Shown one piece after another: positions 38,202 to 46,694 of a stretch of 64,000 nt of DNA. Origin of the DNA: Chitinophaga sp. CF418 (GTDB lineage: Bacteria; Bacteroidota; Bacteroidia; Chitinophagales; Chitinophagaceae). How positions within the stretch are numbered: the stretch's first letter is position 1; each line of letters opens with the position of its first letter. Under the pieces are notes generated by a model, which was not told the DNA's origin, searched no databases, and saw only the letters and a program-made list of their open reading frames with translations. The position numbers and the translations under genes are program-made. The stretch spans positions 1-64,000 of the forward strand of contig NZ_FRCN01000023.1 in assembly GCF_900142925.1 (NCBI RefSeq). Direction: 5' to 3'.

Positions 38202-40835
38202 TTACGCTGGTAAAATCTCAATATACCCTTCTGTTCCATGCACCCGGATCCGTTGACCATCTTTTATCAGCTTAGTAGCATTCCCTACTCCGACAACTGC
38301 CGGCAGGCCATATTCACGAGCGATAACCGCTCCATGAGTCATCAGTCCGCCAACTTCTGTGACCAGGCCCTTTATGGATACAAACAATGGTGTCCAGCTG
38401 GGATCGGTGAAAGCGGTGACTAATATATCTCCCTCTTCCAGGTTAGCATCATCCATGTTTAAGATGACACGTGCTCTTCCCTCTATTAATCCAGACGATA
38501 CAGGTAAGCCCACAATAGCCCCTGCCGGAAGATTTTCCCACTTGTACTCGCCTCTAATGACTTCACCATCTGATGTCATAACACGTGGTGGAGTAAGCTT
38601 TTCATGCAATTTATACTCTTCCTTCCGTTTACTGATGACCTGGTAATCCAGTTTATTGGTACGTACGACTTCACGAAGTTCTTCCAACGTAAGAAAATAG
38701 ACGTCTTCCTTTTCATGAAGAATATTGGCTTGTACGAGCTGTCCGGCTTCTTTCAGTAAGGCTTGTCTGTAAATGAAGTAACGATTGACCAGATTGTATT
38801 TTGGATATTCACGATAACCCATGAAATTCCGGATCAAACCGATCATTCGTTTTGCCTCTCCGGCTTTTTGTTCACCATCCGGTAATTGCTTTATTCGCTC
38901 TAATAACTCTTGTTCCTTTTTCAGTGCCTCCTGTAGTCCCTGCTGAAATTTCCGGCTGCTGGCACCAGCTTCCAGGTTCTTTATGTTACTGAGGATCATA
39001 GGAACAAGTGTAGCCGGTTTCTCACTCCAACGCGTTCTGGTAATATCGATTTCCCCGCTGCATCGCATTCCATACTTGTTAAGATATGCATTGATAGCAT
39101 TCCGCACCTCCTCTCCACCATTAAACTTAATCAGTTCATCCAAAAAGTCATCATCTTTTACATGCTGTAAATAGTTAATTATCTCCGGATAAGGGCGAAT
39201 CACATCAGCGACATCCAATAGCGCCAGCCCCATTTCGGATGTAATATTGTTTGACACAGACAGAGAGAGCGTATCAGCTACATTTTTTTCACCTAACCAC
39301 TCTTTCATCTTTTCATTTATCCATGATGAAGCATTCATCGCAGTCATAATCACACCAAAGCTTTCCCGATCTGGTGAATCTTTCACTTTCCGGATGTCTT
39401 CCAGAATAAAATCAATCCGATCCAATCCTGATTTCCCCTGGATGTTACGCTTCAACTCGTCTATCAATGCCTCCCTACGTTTTATCAACTCAGCAACGAT
39501 TGCCGGATCATATTCCTTTAGCGTTAGAAAGTCTTCAGGCGATGTCCTCCCATTGCTTTTACCGGGATTTATTTCCTGCCCCTCATCAGATATCAATCTT
39601 ATAAAATCTCCCCGCTCTAAGATAGTCGTCAGTGCGTCCCTTATGAGCGGATCAGATTTTCCCAGAACATTTACAATAATTTCTCTTCTGCCAGGCGACG
39701 CAAGATCAGGTGCGATATCGACAAACAGCCTTCCTCCTGCCGTATACATAGGTCGGCCAGCTGCTAACTGGAACAAAGATATTCCCAAAGGCTTCATCGG
39801 GTCAGTCATCATTTGTTGATGACCAACAGATACATAGACGTGGTTTTCCCGATCAGCCACTTCAGGGATCGGGTATAAAGTAGTGATTGGCCGGCTCTGG
39901 ACAATATAAAATGTATCATTGTCCAGGCACCATTCGATATCCTGTGGACAGCCGAAATGTACTTCGATCTTCCGGCCCATTAGCTCAAGCTGCAGGATCT
40001 GGTTATCCGTTAGTACCTGCCTGTTCCGGCTACCGGGTTCAATCTCCTGTTCTTTCGTACCACCATCTTTTAAGGCATAAATACCCAGCTTCTTAGTGGA
40101 TATCTTCTTATCGATGATTTTACCCTTACCCACTTTATAATTATCAGCATCCACCAGGCCGGAGACCAGGGATTCTCCCAATCCGAAGCTGGCATCAATG
40201 GATGACTCTTTCCTGTTAGAAGTGAGGGGATCGGCAGTAAACAGAATTCCTGCCGCCTGCGGGAAGACCATCTGCTGAACAACTACAGACAATTGAACTT
40301 TATTGTGGTCGAAGCCATTTTGAAGACGATAAATTACTGCCCGTTCGGTATATAACGATGCCCAACACCTGCTGATATGCTTTAGGATTGCCTCCTCTCC
40401 TATAATGTTCAGATATGTGTCCTGCTGGCCTGCAAAAGAGGCTGTTGGCAAATCCTCCGCAGTTGCACTGGATCTTACTGCATAGGCATTTTTCTCACCA
40501 CACAGGGAGAGCCAACGGGAGATCTCTTCATGAATATCGGAAGGAATGTTTATCCCTTCGACACTGCTGCGAAGTTCAGCGCTGAGTTTACCGATCTTAA
40601 CCCGGTCTTCCACCTTTAGAAGTGATAGCTGATCCAGTAAACCATTAATCGATGGCATTTCCCCAATGATTCTTTTAAACGCATCCGTAGAAATACAAAA
40701 GCCATCCGGTACGCGGATCCCTTCAATCCTGGTAAGTTCTCCCAGGTTTGCACCTTTCCCTCCTACAAGACTGAGTTTTGTCTTGTCGATGTCCTGAAAA
40801 CCTAACACATATGAACTCTTATTGGCCATATTCAT
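38202..40835 (-). CDS. rph: Rifamycin phosphotransferase (RPH-type PEP-synthase-like enzyme)
   Basis: 877 residues. An N-terminal ATP-binding domain (LVGGKGANLGELTR; AVRSSATAEDLPTASFAGQQDTYLN) matches the PPDK/PEP-synthase fold. A middle region carries the rifamycin-binding part of the family, and a C-terminal swivelling phosphohistidine domain has GGLMTHGAVIAREYG, with the catalytic histidine at about residue 834. PEP synthase has an SHAA-type loop there instead, and both the MTHGAV form and the ~870-residue length fit rifamycin-inactivating phosphotransferases. These transfer the beta-phosphate of ATP to the ansa hydroxyl of rifamycins in the cytoplasm. The gene lies 20 bases after the marR gene and is probably co-transcribed. 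Activity is inferred. Confidence 0.87.
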   Translation of the reverse strand: MNMANKSSYVLGFQDIDKTKLSLVGGKGANLGELTRIEGIRVPDGFCISTDAFKRIIGEMPSINGLLDQLSLLKVEDRVKIGKLSAELRSSVEGINIPSDIHEEISRWLSLCGEKNAYAVRSSATAEDLPTASFAGQQDTYLNIIGEEAILKHISRCWASLYTERAVIYRLQNGFDHNKVQLSVVVQQMVFPQAAGILFTADPLTSNRKESSIDASFGLGESLVSGLVDADNYKVGKGKIIDKKISTKKLGIYALKDGGTKEQEIEPGSRNRQVLTDNQILQLELMGRKIEVHFGCPQDIEWCLDNDTFYIVQSRPITTLYPIPEVADRENHVYVSVGHQQMMTDPMKPLGISLFQLAAGRPMYTAGGRLFVDIAPDLASPGRREIIVNVLGKSDPLIRDALTTILERGDFIRLISDEGQEINPGKSNGRTSPEDFLTLKEYDPAIVAELIKRREALIDELKRNIQGKSGLDRIDFILEDIRKVKDSPDRESFGVIMTAMNASSWINEKMKEWLGEKNVADTLSLSVSNNITSEMGLALLDVADVIRPYPEIINYLQHVKDDDFLDELIKFNGGEEVRNAINAYLNKYGMRCSGEIDITRTRWSEKPATLVPMILSNIKNLEAGASSRKFQQGLQEALKKEQELLERIKQLPDGEQKAGEAKRMIGLIRNFMGYREYPKYNLVNRYFIYRQALLKEAGQLVQANILHEKEDVYFLTLEELREVVRTNKLDYQVISKRKEEYKLHEKLTPPRVMTSDGEVIRGEYKWENLPAGAIVGLPVSSGLIEGRARVILNMDDANLEEGDILVTAFTDPSWTPLFVSIKGLVTEVGGLMTHGAVIAREYGLPAVVGVGNATKLIKDGQRIRVHGTEGYIEILPA

Positions 40836-40855
40836 GCTATTTAGATTTTTTGCAA

Positions 40856-41311
40856 TTATTTTTCGCTGAGCTTATTTGTTGTTTCACTCATTACCTCAAT
40901 TGCTTTTAAAAAGTAGGTTTCTATTACTTTGAGGTCCTTAGCTGAAAATGAAGCGATAATGTTTTCTGACTCCTTCCGGAATTCCCTATAAAGCGGCTCA
41001 AAGAGAGCCATTATATTATCAATGTTTGGCTCAATGATCACCTTCCGTCTGTCATCTTCTGCAAATCGTCTTTTCACCAGCTTTTTCTTTTCAAATCTGT
41101 CTATTAAACCGGTAATAGCACCGGTAGTAAGACCAGTTAAATTCGCCAGCTCGCCGGCAGTCATTTGCCCTTTTTCTATTAAGAATCCCAGGTATTTGTG
41201 ATCAGTTCCGGAAAACCCGGCCTTTCGGGCAATGGTTTCATGCATATGAATAGAAGTATATGCATGTTGCTGGCTCAGTTTCCTTATTCGTCTGATTAGC
41301 TCGGTATCCAT
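40856..41311 (-). CDS. MarR family transcriptional regulator
   Basis: 151 residues. Winged-helix pattern: MTAGELANLTGLTTGAITGLIDRFEKK as the recognition helix region, followed by the wing LVKRRFAEDDRRKV, with N- and C-terminal helices forming the dimer interface. Its start is 20 bases from a near-perfect palindrome, and the phosphotransferase starts 20 bases downstream, so the simplest model is a repressor of itself and the resistance gene, relieved by a small molecule. The ligand is unknown. Confidence 0.92.
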   Translation of the reverse strand: MDTELIRRIRKLSQQHAYTSIHMHETIARKAGFSGTDHKYLGFLIEKGQMTAGELANLTGLTTGAITGLIDRFEKKKLVKRRFAEDDRRKVIIEPNIDNIMALFEPLYREFRKESENIIASFSAKDLKVIETYFLKAIEVMSETTNKLSEK

Positions 41312-41331
41312 TTTTTATCTTATTAAGTAAA

Positions 41332-41350
41332 TATCTTAGTTACTAAGATA
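41332..41350. promoter_or_regulatory. Candidate MarR operator
   Basis: Palindrome TATCTTAG-TTA-CTAAGATA with 8-bp perfect arms, 20 bases upstream of the marR start and within its likely promoter. Arm size and spacing fit typical MarR-family operators. No other copy was noticed in the window. Confidence 0.75.
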
Positions 41351-41528
41351 ATATTAATTTAGCGAAGTATCCAAATAATTTTGGTCGTATTGGGGCGTAA
41401 GACGCAACAGCGGAAGGTGAATTTCATGAGGCTAAGTGTATTGGCGGAGAGACACTGAATTAATAAAAAGTATTATATTAGCATGGCACATAAAAGATAT
41501 TCCTGCATTCCCTGAATTGCCAATACCT

Positions 41529-42215
41529 ATGAATTATCAGATCATAAGAGATGAAAATATCCTCAAAGAATTTATTGCATGGCTGCCAGACCTTGAAGAA
41601 GGAGAAACCTACTATGTAGGGTTATTGGCAAGAGGCAAGTATGCAGAGGGGAATACTATTAAATCCGACAAGCAGCAGCTAAAAAGATTCACCAGCCGGA
41701 AGGAAGACCTTTTTTATAAGATCTGGCAACTGGAATGTCCTGTAGGAGCTTATACGCAGAAAGGCACTCCTGTTCCGCAGGAATCTCTGGCCATCTACAT
41801 TACGCCTAATCCCCGTAGTATGTATGATGCTACGTTTAGTGGCCTTACCACACTTGCCAAATGCATACAACATCAGAAGAAAACACACAATCCTCACCAG
41901 GAAGTGATGAATGAGATACAACGCTCAAAAAGCAGAAGTTGTTTTGTCGATTTCGATATCGACTATAAGGAAGCTGATTATGAACAATTTCTGAAGCCTT
42001 GGGTCTTTGAAAGAGTAGGCAATACTGCTAATGTAAGGTTCATTGAAACAAGGGGTGGTTACCATGTACTTGTTGACCCTTCAACGGTAGAAGAGCCGTT
42101 TAAAAAGAACTGGTACCAGGAACTGGCGAAACACCCACATACAGACCAGACAGGAGATCAGCTGATACCGATCCCGGGATGTACGCAGGGAGATTTTATG
42201 CCAAGGTTTGTGTAG
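41529..42215 (+). CDS. Unknown protein with primase-like DxD and GxH motifs
   Basis: 228 residues from the ATG at 41529; the frame runs to 41436 but that extension is less protein-like. Cytoplasmic. A hydrophobic strand with DFDID (residues 141-145), then ETRGGYHVLVD (GxH at 177-179) and a later IPIPGCTQGDF, resembles the order of archaeo-eukaryotic primase motifs: hhDxD, sxH, then a conserved C-terminal segment. The N-terminal ~130 residues lack a recognised domain. No helicase or phage gene is adjacent. The primase relation is a motif-level guess; other nucleotide-binding folds remain possible. Confidence 0.6.
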   Translation: MNYQIIRDENILKEFIAWLPDLEEGETYYVGLLARGKYAEGNTIKSDKQQLKRFTSRKEDLFYKIWQLECPVGAYTQKGTPVPQESLAIYITPNPRSMYDATFSGLTTLAKCIQHQKKTHNPHQEVMNEIQRSKSRSCFVDFDIDYKEADYEQFLKPWVFERVGNTANVRFIETRGGYHVLVDPSTVEEPFKKNWYQELAKHPHTDQTGDQLIPIPGCTQGDFMPRFV

Positions 42216-42374
42216 GAGATATTCTATACGCTGAATTTCTTCGGATTAACGGTAGAGTAGCCCTTAAGTTGCCCTTTTTTGCGATCTCAACTATTCAAAA
42301 AAATCAACTATTGTCCATCCTACAAAGATTATATATTCTAAATAATATATATTTGATCCTTATTTCAAACTCCT

Positions 42375-42974
42375 ATGGACACTTTAGACATCGTGAAGAT
42401 TTTAGGCACGGGGATCGCCGGATTTGGTTTTTTGCTGATGTATCTCGCGTATAAACTGATTGCCAGCCTGGTTACGCTGCCAAAAGTTAACCCAGCCATT
42501 CTTAAAATGATCAACCGCTATATGGTGGTTTGTTTCGTCATGACCGTAACAGTGGGCGTATTTACGTTTATGTCCACCTCTTACAAGAATGATTTGATTT
42601 CCAGCCAGGAAGCCGTGATCAAAAGCAAGGATACCGCACTGAACATCCTGACCACATCTCAGAAAAGTAAACTGCTTTCCGACAGCGTATCAAAAGCTAC
42701 TGACAGCCAGACTATCGCTCAGGTACAGTCCAGGCAAAACAGCTATCTCGACACACTGCAGAAGTACATCGAAAGCCGGCACAATCCCACGCAGCGTGAC
42801 AGGTTTAACCATTACAAGAATTCACTTTCCACCATCGCTGACTCATTGACTATGTCAACTGTGGATCATAAAAGGAGGGAATTCCTGAAAGAGAAGTACG
42901 TAACGCTCAACGATTCGATTAGCAGATTATCGCTGAAAGTAGTGGACAACCAACAACCCGCCAGCAAAAATTAA
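42375..42974 (+). CDS. Two-TM membrane protein with coiled-coil tail, unknown
   Basis: 199 residues. Two N-terminal membrane segments (GFLLMYLAYKLIASLV; YMVVCFVMTVTVGVFTFM) followed by a polar, helical, probably coiled-coil tail rich in S/K/D/Q. No family recognised. A strong terminator follows 16 bases past the stop. Confidence 0.65.
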   Translation: MDTLDIVKILGTGIAGFGFLLMYLAYKLIASLVTLPKVNPAILKMINRYMVVCFVMTVTVGVFTFMSTSYKNDLISSQEAVIKSKDTALNILTTSQKSKLLSDSVSKATDSQTIAQVQSRQNSYLDTLQKYIESRHNPTQRDRFNHYKNSLSTIADSLTMSTVDHKRREFLKEKYVTLNDSISRLSLKVVDNQQPASKN

Positions 42975-42990
42975 GCTATAACATACATGG

Positions 42991-43026
42991 ATAAAGCCTG
43001 CTGCATTATTTGGCAGCAGGCTTTAT
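42991..43026. terminator. Bidirectional terminator between convergent genes
   Basis: Perfect 14-bp arms ATAAAGCCTGCTGC (42991-43004) and GCAGCAGGCTTTAT (43013-43026) around an eight-base loop. A T-rich tail follows on the + side. Confidence 0.82.
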
Positions 43027-43057
43027 TTCCATTACTTGCTAAAGGCGGTCGGTCCTC

Positions 43058-43828
43058 TCAATGCTTCACCACCAGTCCCTGCCCGGGCACATACTTATCA
43101 TATTCCATGTGCCTGGCAATACGCATCGCTTCAGCCTCTCCCTTCAACCTCGCCACCAGGTGCAGCGCACCGTCTATGCCTGCGGAGATACCTGCAGTGG
43201 TAATGATACGTCCATTATCTACATAACGTACATTAGCCAGTACTTTGGCGGATGGCACAGCCTTCTGCAATGATTGGATGCTATTATGAAAGGTTGTCAC
43301 CGTGAGACTGTCCAGCAAACCGGCACGTCCCAGCACGAATGCACCTGTACACACAGAGAAGTAGCCTTTCGTGCTGCCATCACGGCTTTTGATCCAACTG
43401 ATCACTTCCGGATCACCAGCGGCAACATCATCATCTCCACCGAATATGGCAAAAATATCTGCCGGTGGCGCATCCTGTATACTGTAGTCGGGATTCACTT
43501 TTAATATGCCCTGTATGGTTACAGGCGCCTTGGTTTTACCTACGGTAAATATTTTAAACCCGGCATAGGAAAACACTTCCAACGGCCCAGCAAAATCAAG
43601 CACTTCTGTACCGTCGTACAGGTAGAAGCAGATGCTGGATAGCTGCTGCCCTGGTACCAGGGCGGTATCACGGAGCACCAATGTCATGCCACAATGCGGG
43701 CATACACCTGGCTTATGATATACGATAGCGTCGCATTGGCCACAAGGTGGACAAACATAATCGGGTTCTTTTTGTTGTGCCATTCCCCATAAAGGCATGC
43801 ACAACAGTAAAATAAACAGATGTTTCAT
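43058..43828 (-). CDS. Secreted DJ-1/PfpI protein with N-terminal metal-binding-like segment
   Basis: 256 residues with a signal peptide ending GMAQ. Residues 24-50 carry CPPCGQC ... HKPGVCPHCGM, close to the heavy-metal-binding segment found before copper proteins (CPMHP-like ... PGKCPKCGM), but with a CxxCxxC variant. The rest is a DJ-1/PfpI fold: a D78-A80 strand, a GGDDDV region, and FSVCTGAFVLGRAGLLD with the nucleophile-position cysteine at residue 160. It follows a GlxA-type regulator gene by 65 bases on the same strand, and both share the DJ-1 fold, so they probably form an operon. A periplasmic role in binding or sensing metal or carbonyl stress is inference. Confidence 0.85.
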   Translation of the reverse strand: MKHLFILLLCMPLWGMAQQKEPDYVCPPCGQCDAIVYHKPGVCPHCGMTLVLRDTALVPGQQLSSICFYLYDGTEVLDFAGPLEVFSYAGFKIFTVGKTKAPVTIQGILKVNPDYSIQDAPPADIFAIFGGDDDVAAGDPEVISWIKSRDGSTKGYFSVCTGAFVLGRAGLLDSLTVTTFHNSIQSLQKAVPSAKVLANVRYVDNGRIITTAGISAGIDGALHLVARLKGEAEAMRIARHMEYDKYVPGQGLVVKH

Positions 43829-43893
43829 ATACTATTATTATACACGCAAATTACGGCAGGGCATCGTGCAAAGAAGGACAACGAACCTGCTAA

Positions 43894-44826
43894 TCAGGCC
43901 ATTTTAGCTGTTACACCCGCCTTCTTTGCCAGCTGGCTCAGTTGCCGGGTACTGCCAATGCCGCAGGTCCTGGCAACCCATGCCAGTTTCTGGCCATCCT
44001 TCAGCAATTGTGTGGCCTTTTCTTCCCGCAGATTACGGATGTAATCTCCAATGGTAATGCCCGTCGTAGACTTGAACAGGCGGGTGAGATTCCGCGACGA
44101 CATAAACACCATTGCCGCCAGTTCGGTGATTGTCAGTTTTGTGTGCAGATGATGAGTAATGTAATCCTGTACTTCATGTACCTGGTGATTGATATGCTGC
44201 CGGTGCTGCAGATGGATACTATGCTGGGATGCCTCCCCGTCGCGACGGATGTATACCACCATGTCTTTGGCTACCGTATATGCGAAAGTAGGACCATAAT
44301 GTTCTTCCACCAGGAACAATGCCAGGTCTATACCCGTAGAGATGCCCGCGCTGGTGTAAATATTATCGCTCTTTACGAACAACCTGTTTTCTATTACCTG
44401 CAACTTTGGAAAGTGTTGCTGTAAAGCGACGGTATAGCCCCAATGCGTAGTGCAGCTACGCCCATCGAGCAGCCCGGCCACCGCCAGCGCAAATGCAGCC
44501 GTGCAAACAGAACATACGGTAGCGCCTACCGCAGCAGCGTGTTGCAGCCATGGTATCCATACGCTGTCATCTGTATGGTCCCACTTTGAAATGTCCATTC
44601 CAGCTACAATCACTATATCGTCGGATCGAATGCTGATGGCATCCAGTGGCTCTACACGGGTGAACCCCAATCCTGAAGAAGTACCAGGCGCAGTATAGGG
44701 CGACACATATCGCAATTCATACGGATGTCCGCAACATCCTGCTTCGTAAAAAACCGTGACTGCCCCCGCCAGATCCAGCAGATGCACATGGTCAAACAGA
44801 AAAAATACGACTCGCTTCTTTTCCAT
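43894..44826 (-). CDS. GlxA-type AraC family regulator with DJ-1/PfpI domain
   Basis: 310 residues. The N-terminal half is a DJ-1/PfpI-like domain with VCSVCTAAFALAVAGLLDG, and the C-terminal ~100 residues are an AraC-type double helix-turn-helix (LTITELAAMVFMSSRNLTRLFK, then WVARTCGIGSTRQLSQLAKK). Transcription regulators of this build sense small molecules through the DJ-1 domain. It is upstream of the secreted DJ-1 gene and likely regulates it. Confidence 0.9.
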   Translation of the reverse strand: MEKKRVVFFLFDHVHLLDLAGAVTVFYEAGCCGHPYELRYVSPYTAPGTSSGLGFTRVEPLDAISIRSDDIVIVAGMDISKWDHTDDSVWIPWLQHAAAVGATVCSVCTAAFALAVAGLLDGRSCTTHWGYTVALQQHFPKLQVIENRLFVKSDNIYTSAGISTGIDLALFLVEEHYGPTFAYTVAKDMVVYIRRDGEASQHSIHLQHRQHINHQVHEVQDYITHHLHTKLTITELAAMVFMSSRNLTRLFKSTTGITIGDYIRNLREEKATQLLKDGQKLAWVARTCGIGSTRQLSQLAKKAGVTAKMA

Positions 44827-45235
44827 GATACTAAGATAGGCAATGAATCGCCTATAATTGGGGCATACTCCAGGGGCCTGGTATCCATGCCAGCAATTTT
44901 GATCCGGATCAAGCTAGGAAAAGCTGGCGCCCTTGCCGATGTTACCGACGCCCTTGCCGTGGCTCCCTCCTGGCAAGTTTAATCTTACAAAACACGCCAG
45001 CTTGAAAATTGTTGATTCGCAGGGTATCTGATAATGACAAACGCCAGTCTAAAAGGGAATGCTCTTAATGGCATACGTAACTATTTACATCACAACCAAT
45101 TAAGAAAACTGTAGTCGTTTTGTATACACATTTATACCGGAAAGTAGACATTCCGTAGCCACCTGAAGTTTGCTGTTGAAGAGATGCCTGTTCACCTTTG
45201 TGCCGGTAATAACACCACATGTAAACCATCTCACC
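44827..45235. other. Divergent intergenic region, 409 bases
   Basis: Gap between the GlxA-type regulator and the small membrane protein gene. The open frame extending from 44725 is antisense to the regulator and not protein-like. No hairpin or clear promoter box was seen. Confidence 0.4.
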
Positions 45236-45559
45236 ATGAGCACAAAAACACTATCTATTCTCTCTTATGTAACATTGATCGGCTGGGCAATTGCCTATTA
45301 TTCAGGTAAAGACAGGGCCGACAAGCTGCTCAGATACCATTTACGGCAGTCACTGGGATTGGCCATTATCAGTATTCTTCTCAGCATTGTGTTGAACATT
45401 ATTGCAAGTATTATTCCTGCATTGGCCTTTCTGAGTTTGCTTAGCCTTGTAATCACTATCTTTTGGGTGCTGGGGATCATAAACGCAGTCAATGGAGCGC
45501 TAAAACCTGTTCCGGTTTTCGGGAGAGCATTCGAGAATAAGTTTTCTTTTATTGGTTAA
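45236..45559 (+). CDS. DUF4870-like small membrane protein
   Basis: 107 residues from the ATG at 45236. About three membrane segments (ILSYVTLIGWAIAYY; LAIISILLSIVLNIIASIIPALAF; LVITIFWVLGIINAV) and a KLLRYHLRQSLGL segment after the first. The arrangement, including the conserved HLRQSL, matches small Bacteroidota membrane proteins of the DUF4870/import-component type. Function unknown. Confidence 0.78.
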   Translation: MSTKTLSILSYVTLIGWAIAYYSGKDRADKLLRYHLRQSLGLAIISILLSIVLNIIASIIPALAFLSLLSLVITIFWVLGIINAVNGALKPVPVFGRAFENKFSFIG

Positions 45560-45627
45560 TTTGGCTTTGCCGATAAGCTTCGCTTCTTCAGATGGAGGAA
45601 GCGAAGCATTAGACAACTGTAGGAAAA

Positions 45628-46491
45628 ATGAGTACAGGAAAAATTAAAGAATTTATTGCCCCAACCGGCGTGAGCCAGTTTAGTAGTCTATTTCTTGCGA
45701 TTACCAGAATAGTATTGGGCATTTATGTGTTACGTACCGACCCCTTATCTTCCGGATTCGGATATCTCCTGATACTTTTATTTTCCATTTCGGTAGCAAG
45801 GCATCTCCTTTTTTACTTTAGTAAACCAATGCCCGATAATATATATAATTTTTCCCTTGACCTGCTCACTCCATGCTTATTTGGATTCATACTGTATCAT
45901 GTCTTCTCCATATATCAGGCAGATCTTTTATCGCTTTTAGTCAGCTTTTTTTTACCTGCCATAATTTATTGCTTTCTATTTGCAGGTGCCCCTCATCAAG
46001 GAATGGGTAAAAGCACCTTTTGGGGAGGACTGTTTTGCTATGTATTGTCTTTTCTTCTCGTGTTAAATTATTCGTTTGATTCTTCAGCCCCTGTAGTTGA
46101 GAAATATTTTTTAGCAAATAAATACGTAGTATCTGTCGGGTCTGATGATGAGGGGTATGCAGGAGAGGCTTACTACTTTGACCTTATCCATCCCGATAGT
46201 ATTTCTACACCTGCCTATTGGGTAGATATAGATCAGAAAACCTGTAAGTACTATCATCATAGCTGGAAGTATAAAATGATAAAACTTGAAAATGAAACTT
46301 TTATGATACTGGACAAAAAGACCTCTTCCAACCTTAAACATCAGTGTTATTTTCTGTTGCAAAAAACCAATGGCCCTATTCATAAAAGAATCACTACAGA
46401 ACTGCAATACGCTCAATTTGAAAAAGGAGATACTTTCAATATTGAAAAACATAGAGGGCTTTGGGGGATAGAATGGTTGACTTACCGGTAA
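45628..46491 (+). CDS. Membrane protein with soluble C-terminal domain, unknown
   Basis: 287 residues. About five hydrophobic segments in the first ~165 residues, then a soluble domain (~165-287) with aromatic and charged beta strands. It starts 68 bases after the preceding small membrane protein gene and may be co-transcribed. No family recognised. Confidence 0.68.
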   Translation: MSTGKIKEFIAPTGVSQFSSLFLAITRIVLGIYVLRTDPLSSGFGYLLILLFSISVARHLLFYFSKPMPDNIYNFSLDLLTPCLFGFILYHVFSIYQADLLSLLVSFFLPAIIYCFLFAGAPHQGMGKSTFWGGLFCYVLSFLLVLNYSFDSSAPVVEKYFLANKYVVSVGSDDEGYAGEAYYFDLIHPDSISTPAYWVDIDQKTCKYYHHSWKYKMIKLENETFMILDKKTSSNLKHQCYFLLQKTNGPIHKRITTELQYAQFEKGDTFNIEKHRGLWGIEWLTYR

Positions 46492-46583
46492 TAAAACGGA
46501 TGAAGCTGAAAGTGCGCCATATCGCGAAATTTGATTAGACGAGCACAAATAAAAAAGCTTCAATTTTTGACCTTGATGATTTT

Positions 46584-46630
46584 CTGTGATCACAGGTATT
46601 GGAAACTCGAACCAGATTGTTAATGACTAA
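46584..46630. repeat. Dispersed short repeat, copy 1
   Basis: Shares a segment of ~36 bases (ATC-CAGGTAT-GGAA-CTCGAACC pattern) with 51494-51540. Its reverse strand reads IWFEFPIPVITE, the other copy IRFEVPIPGITR, so it may descend from the same coding element. It lies in a non-coding gap. Confidence 0.5.
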
Positions 46631-46694
46631 ACTCAACTGCACAATATCTGATGCCGTGTGAGTTACATCGCAATACGAACAAAAAAGTAAAAGA

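Noticed and set aside
39247..39819. 190-codon plus-strand frame inside the rifamycin phosphotransferase gene
   Set aside because: Antisense shadow of a strongly supported enzyme; serine-rich translation without motifs.
38202..40835. Annotation as housekeeping PEP synthase
   Set aside because: The phosphohistidine loop reads MTHGAV and the gene is linked to marR with an operator; both fit the rifamycin phosphotransferase family better.
46111..46593. Minus-strand 160-codon frame
   Set aside because: Mostly antisense to the membrane-protein gene at 45628-46491; only its first residues overlap the dispersed repeat. No independent support.
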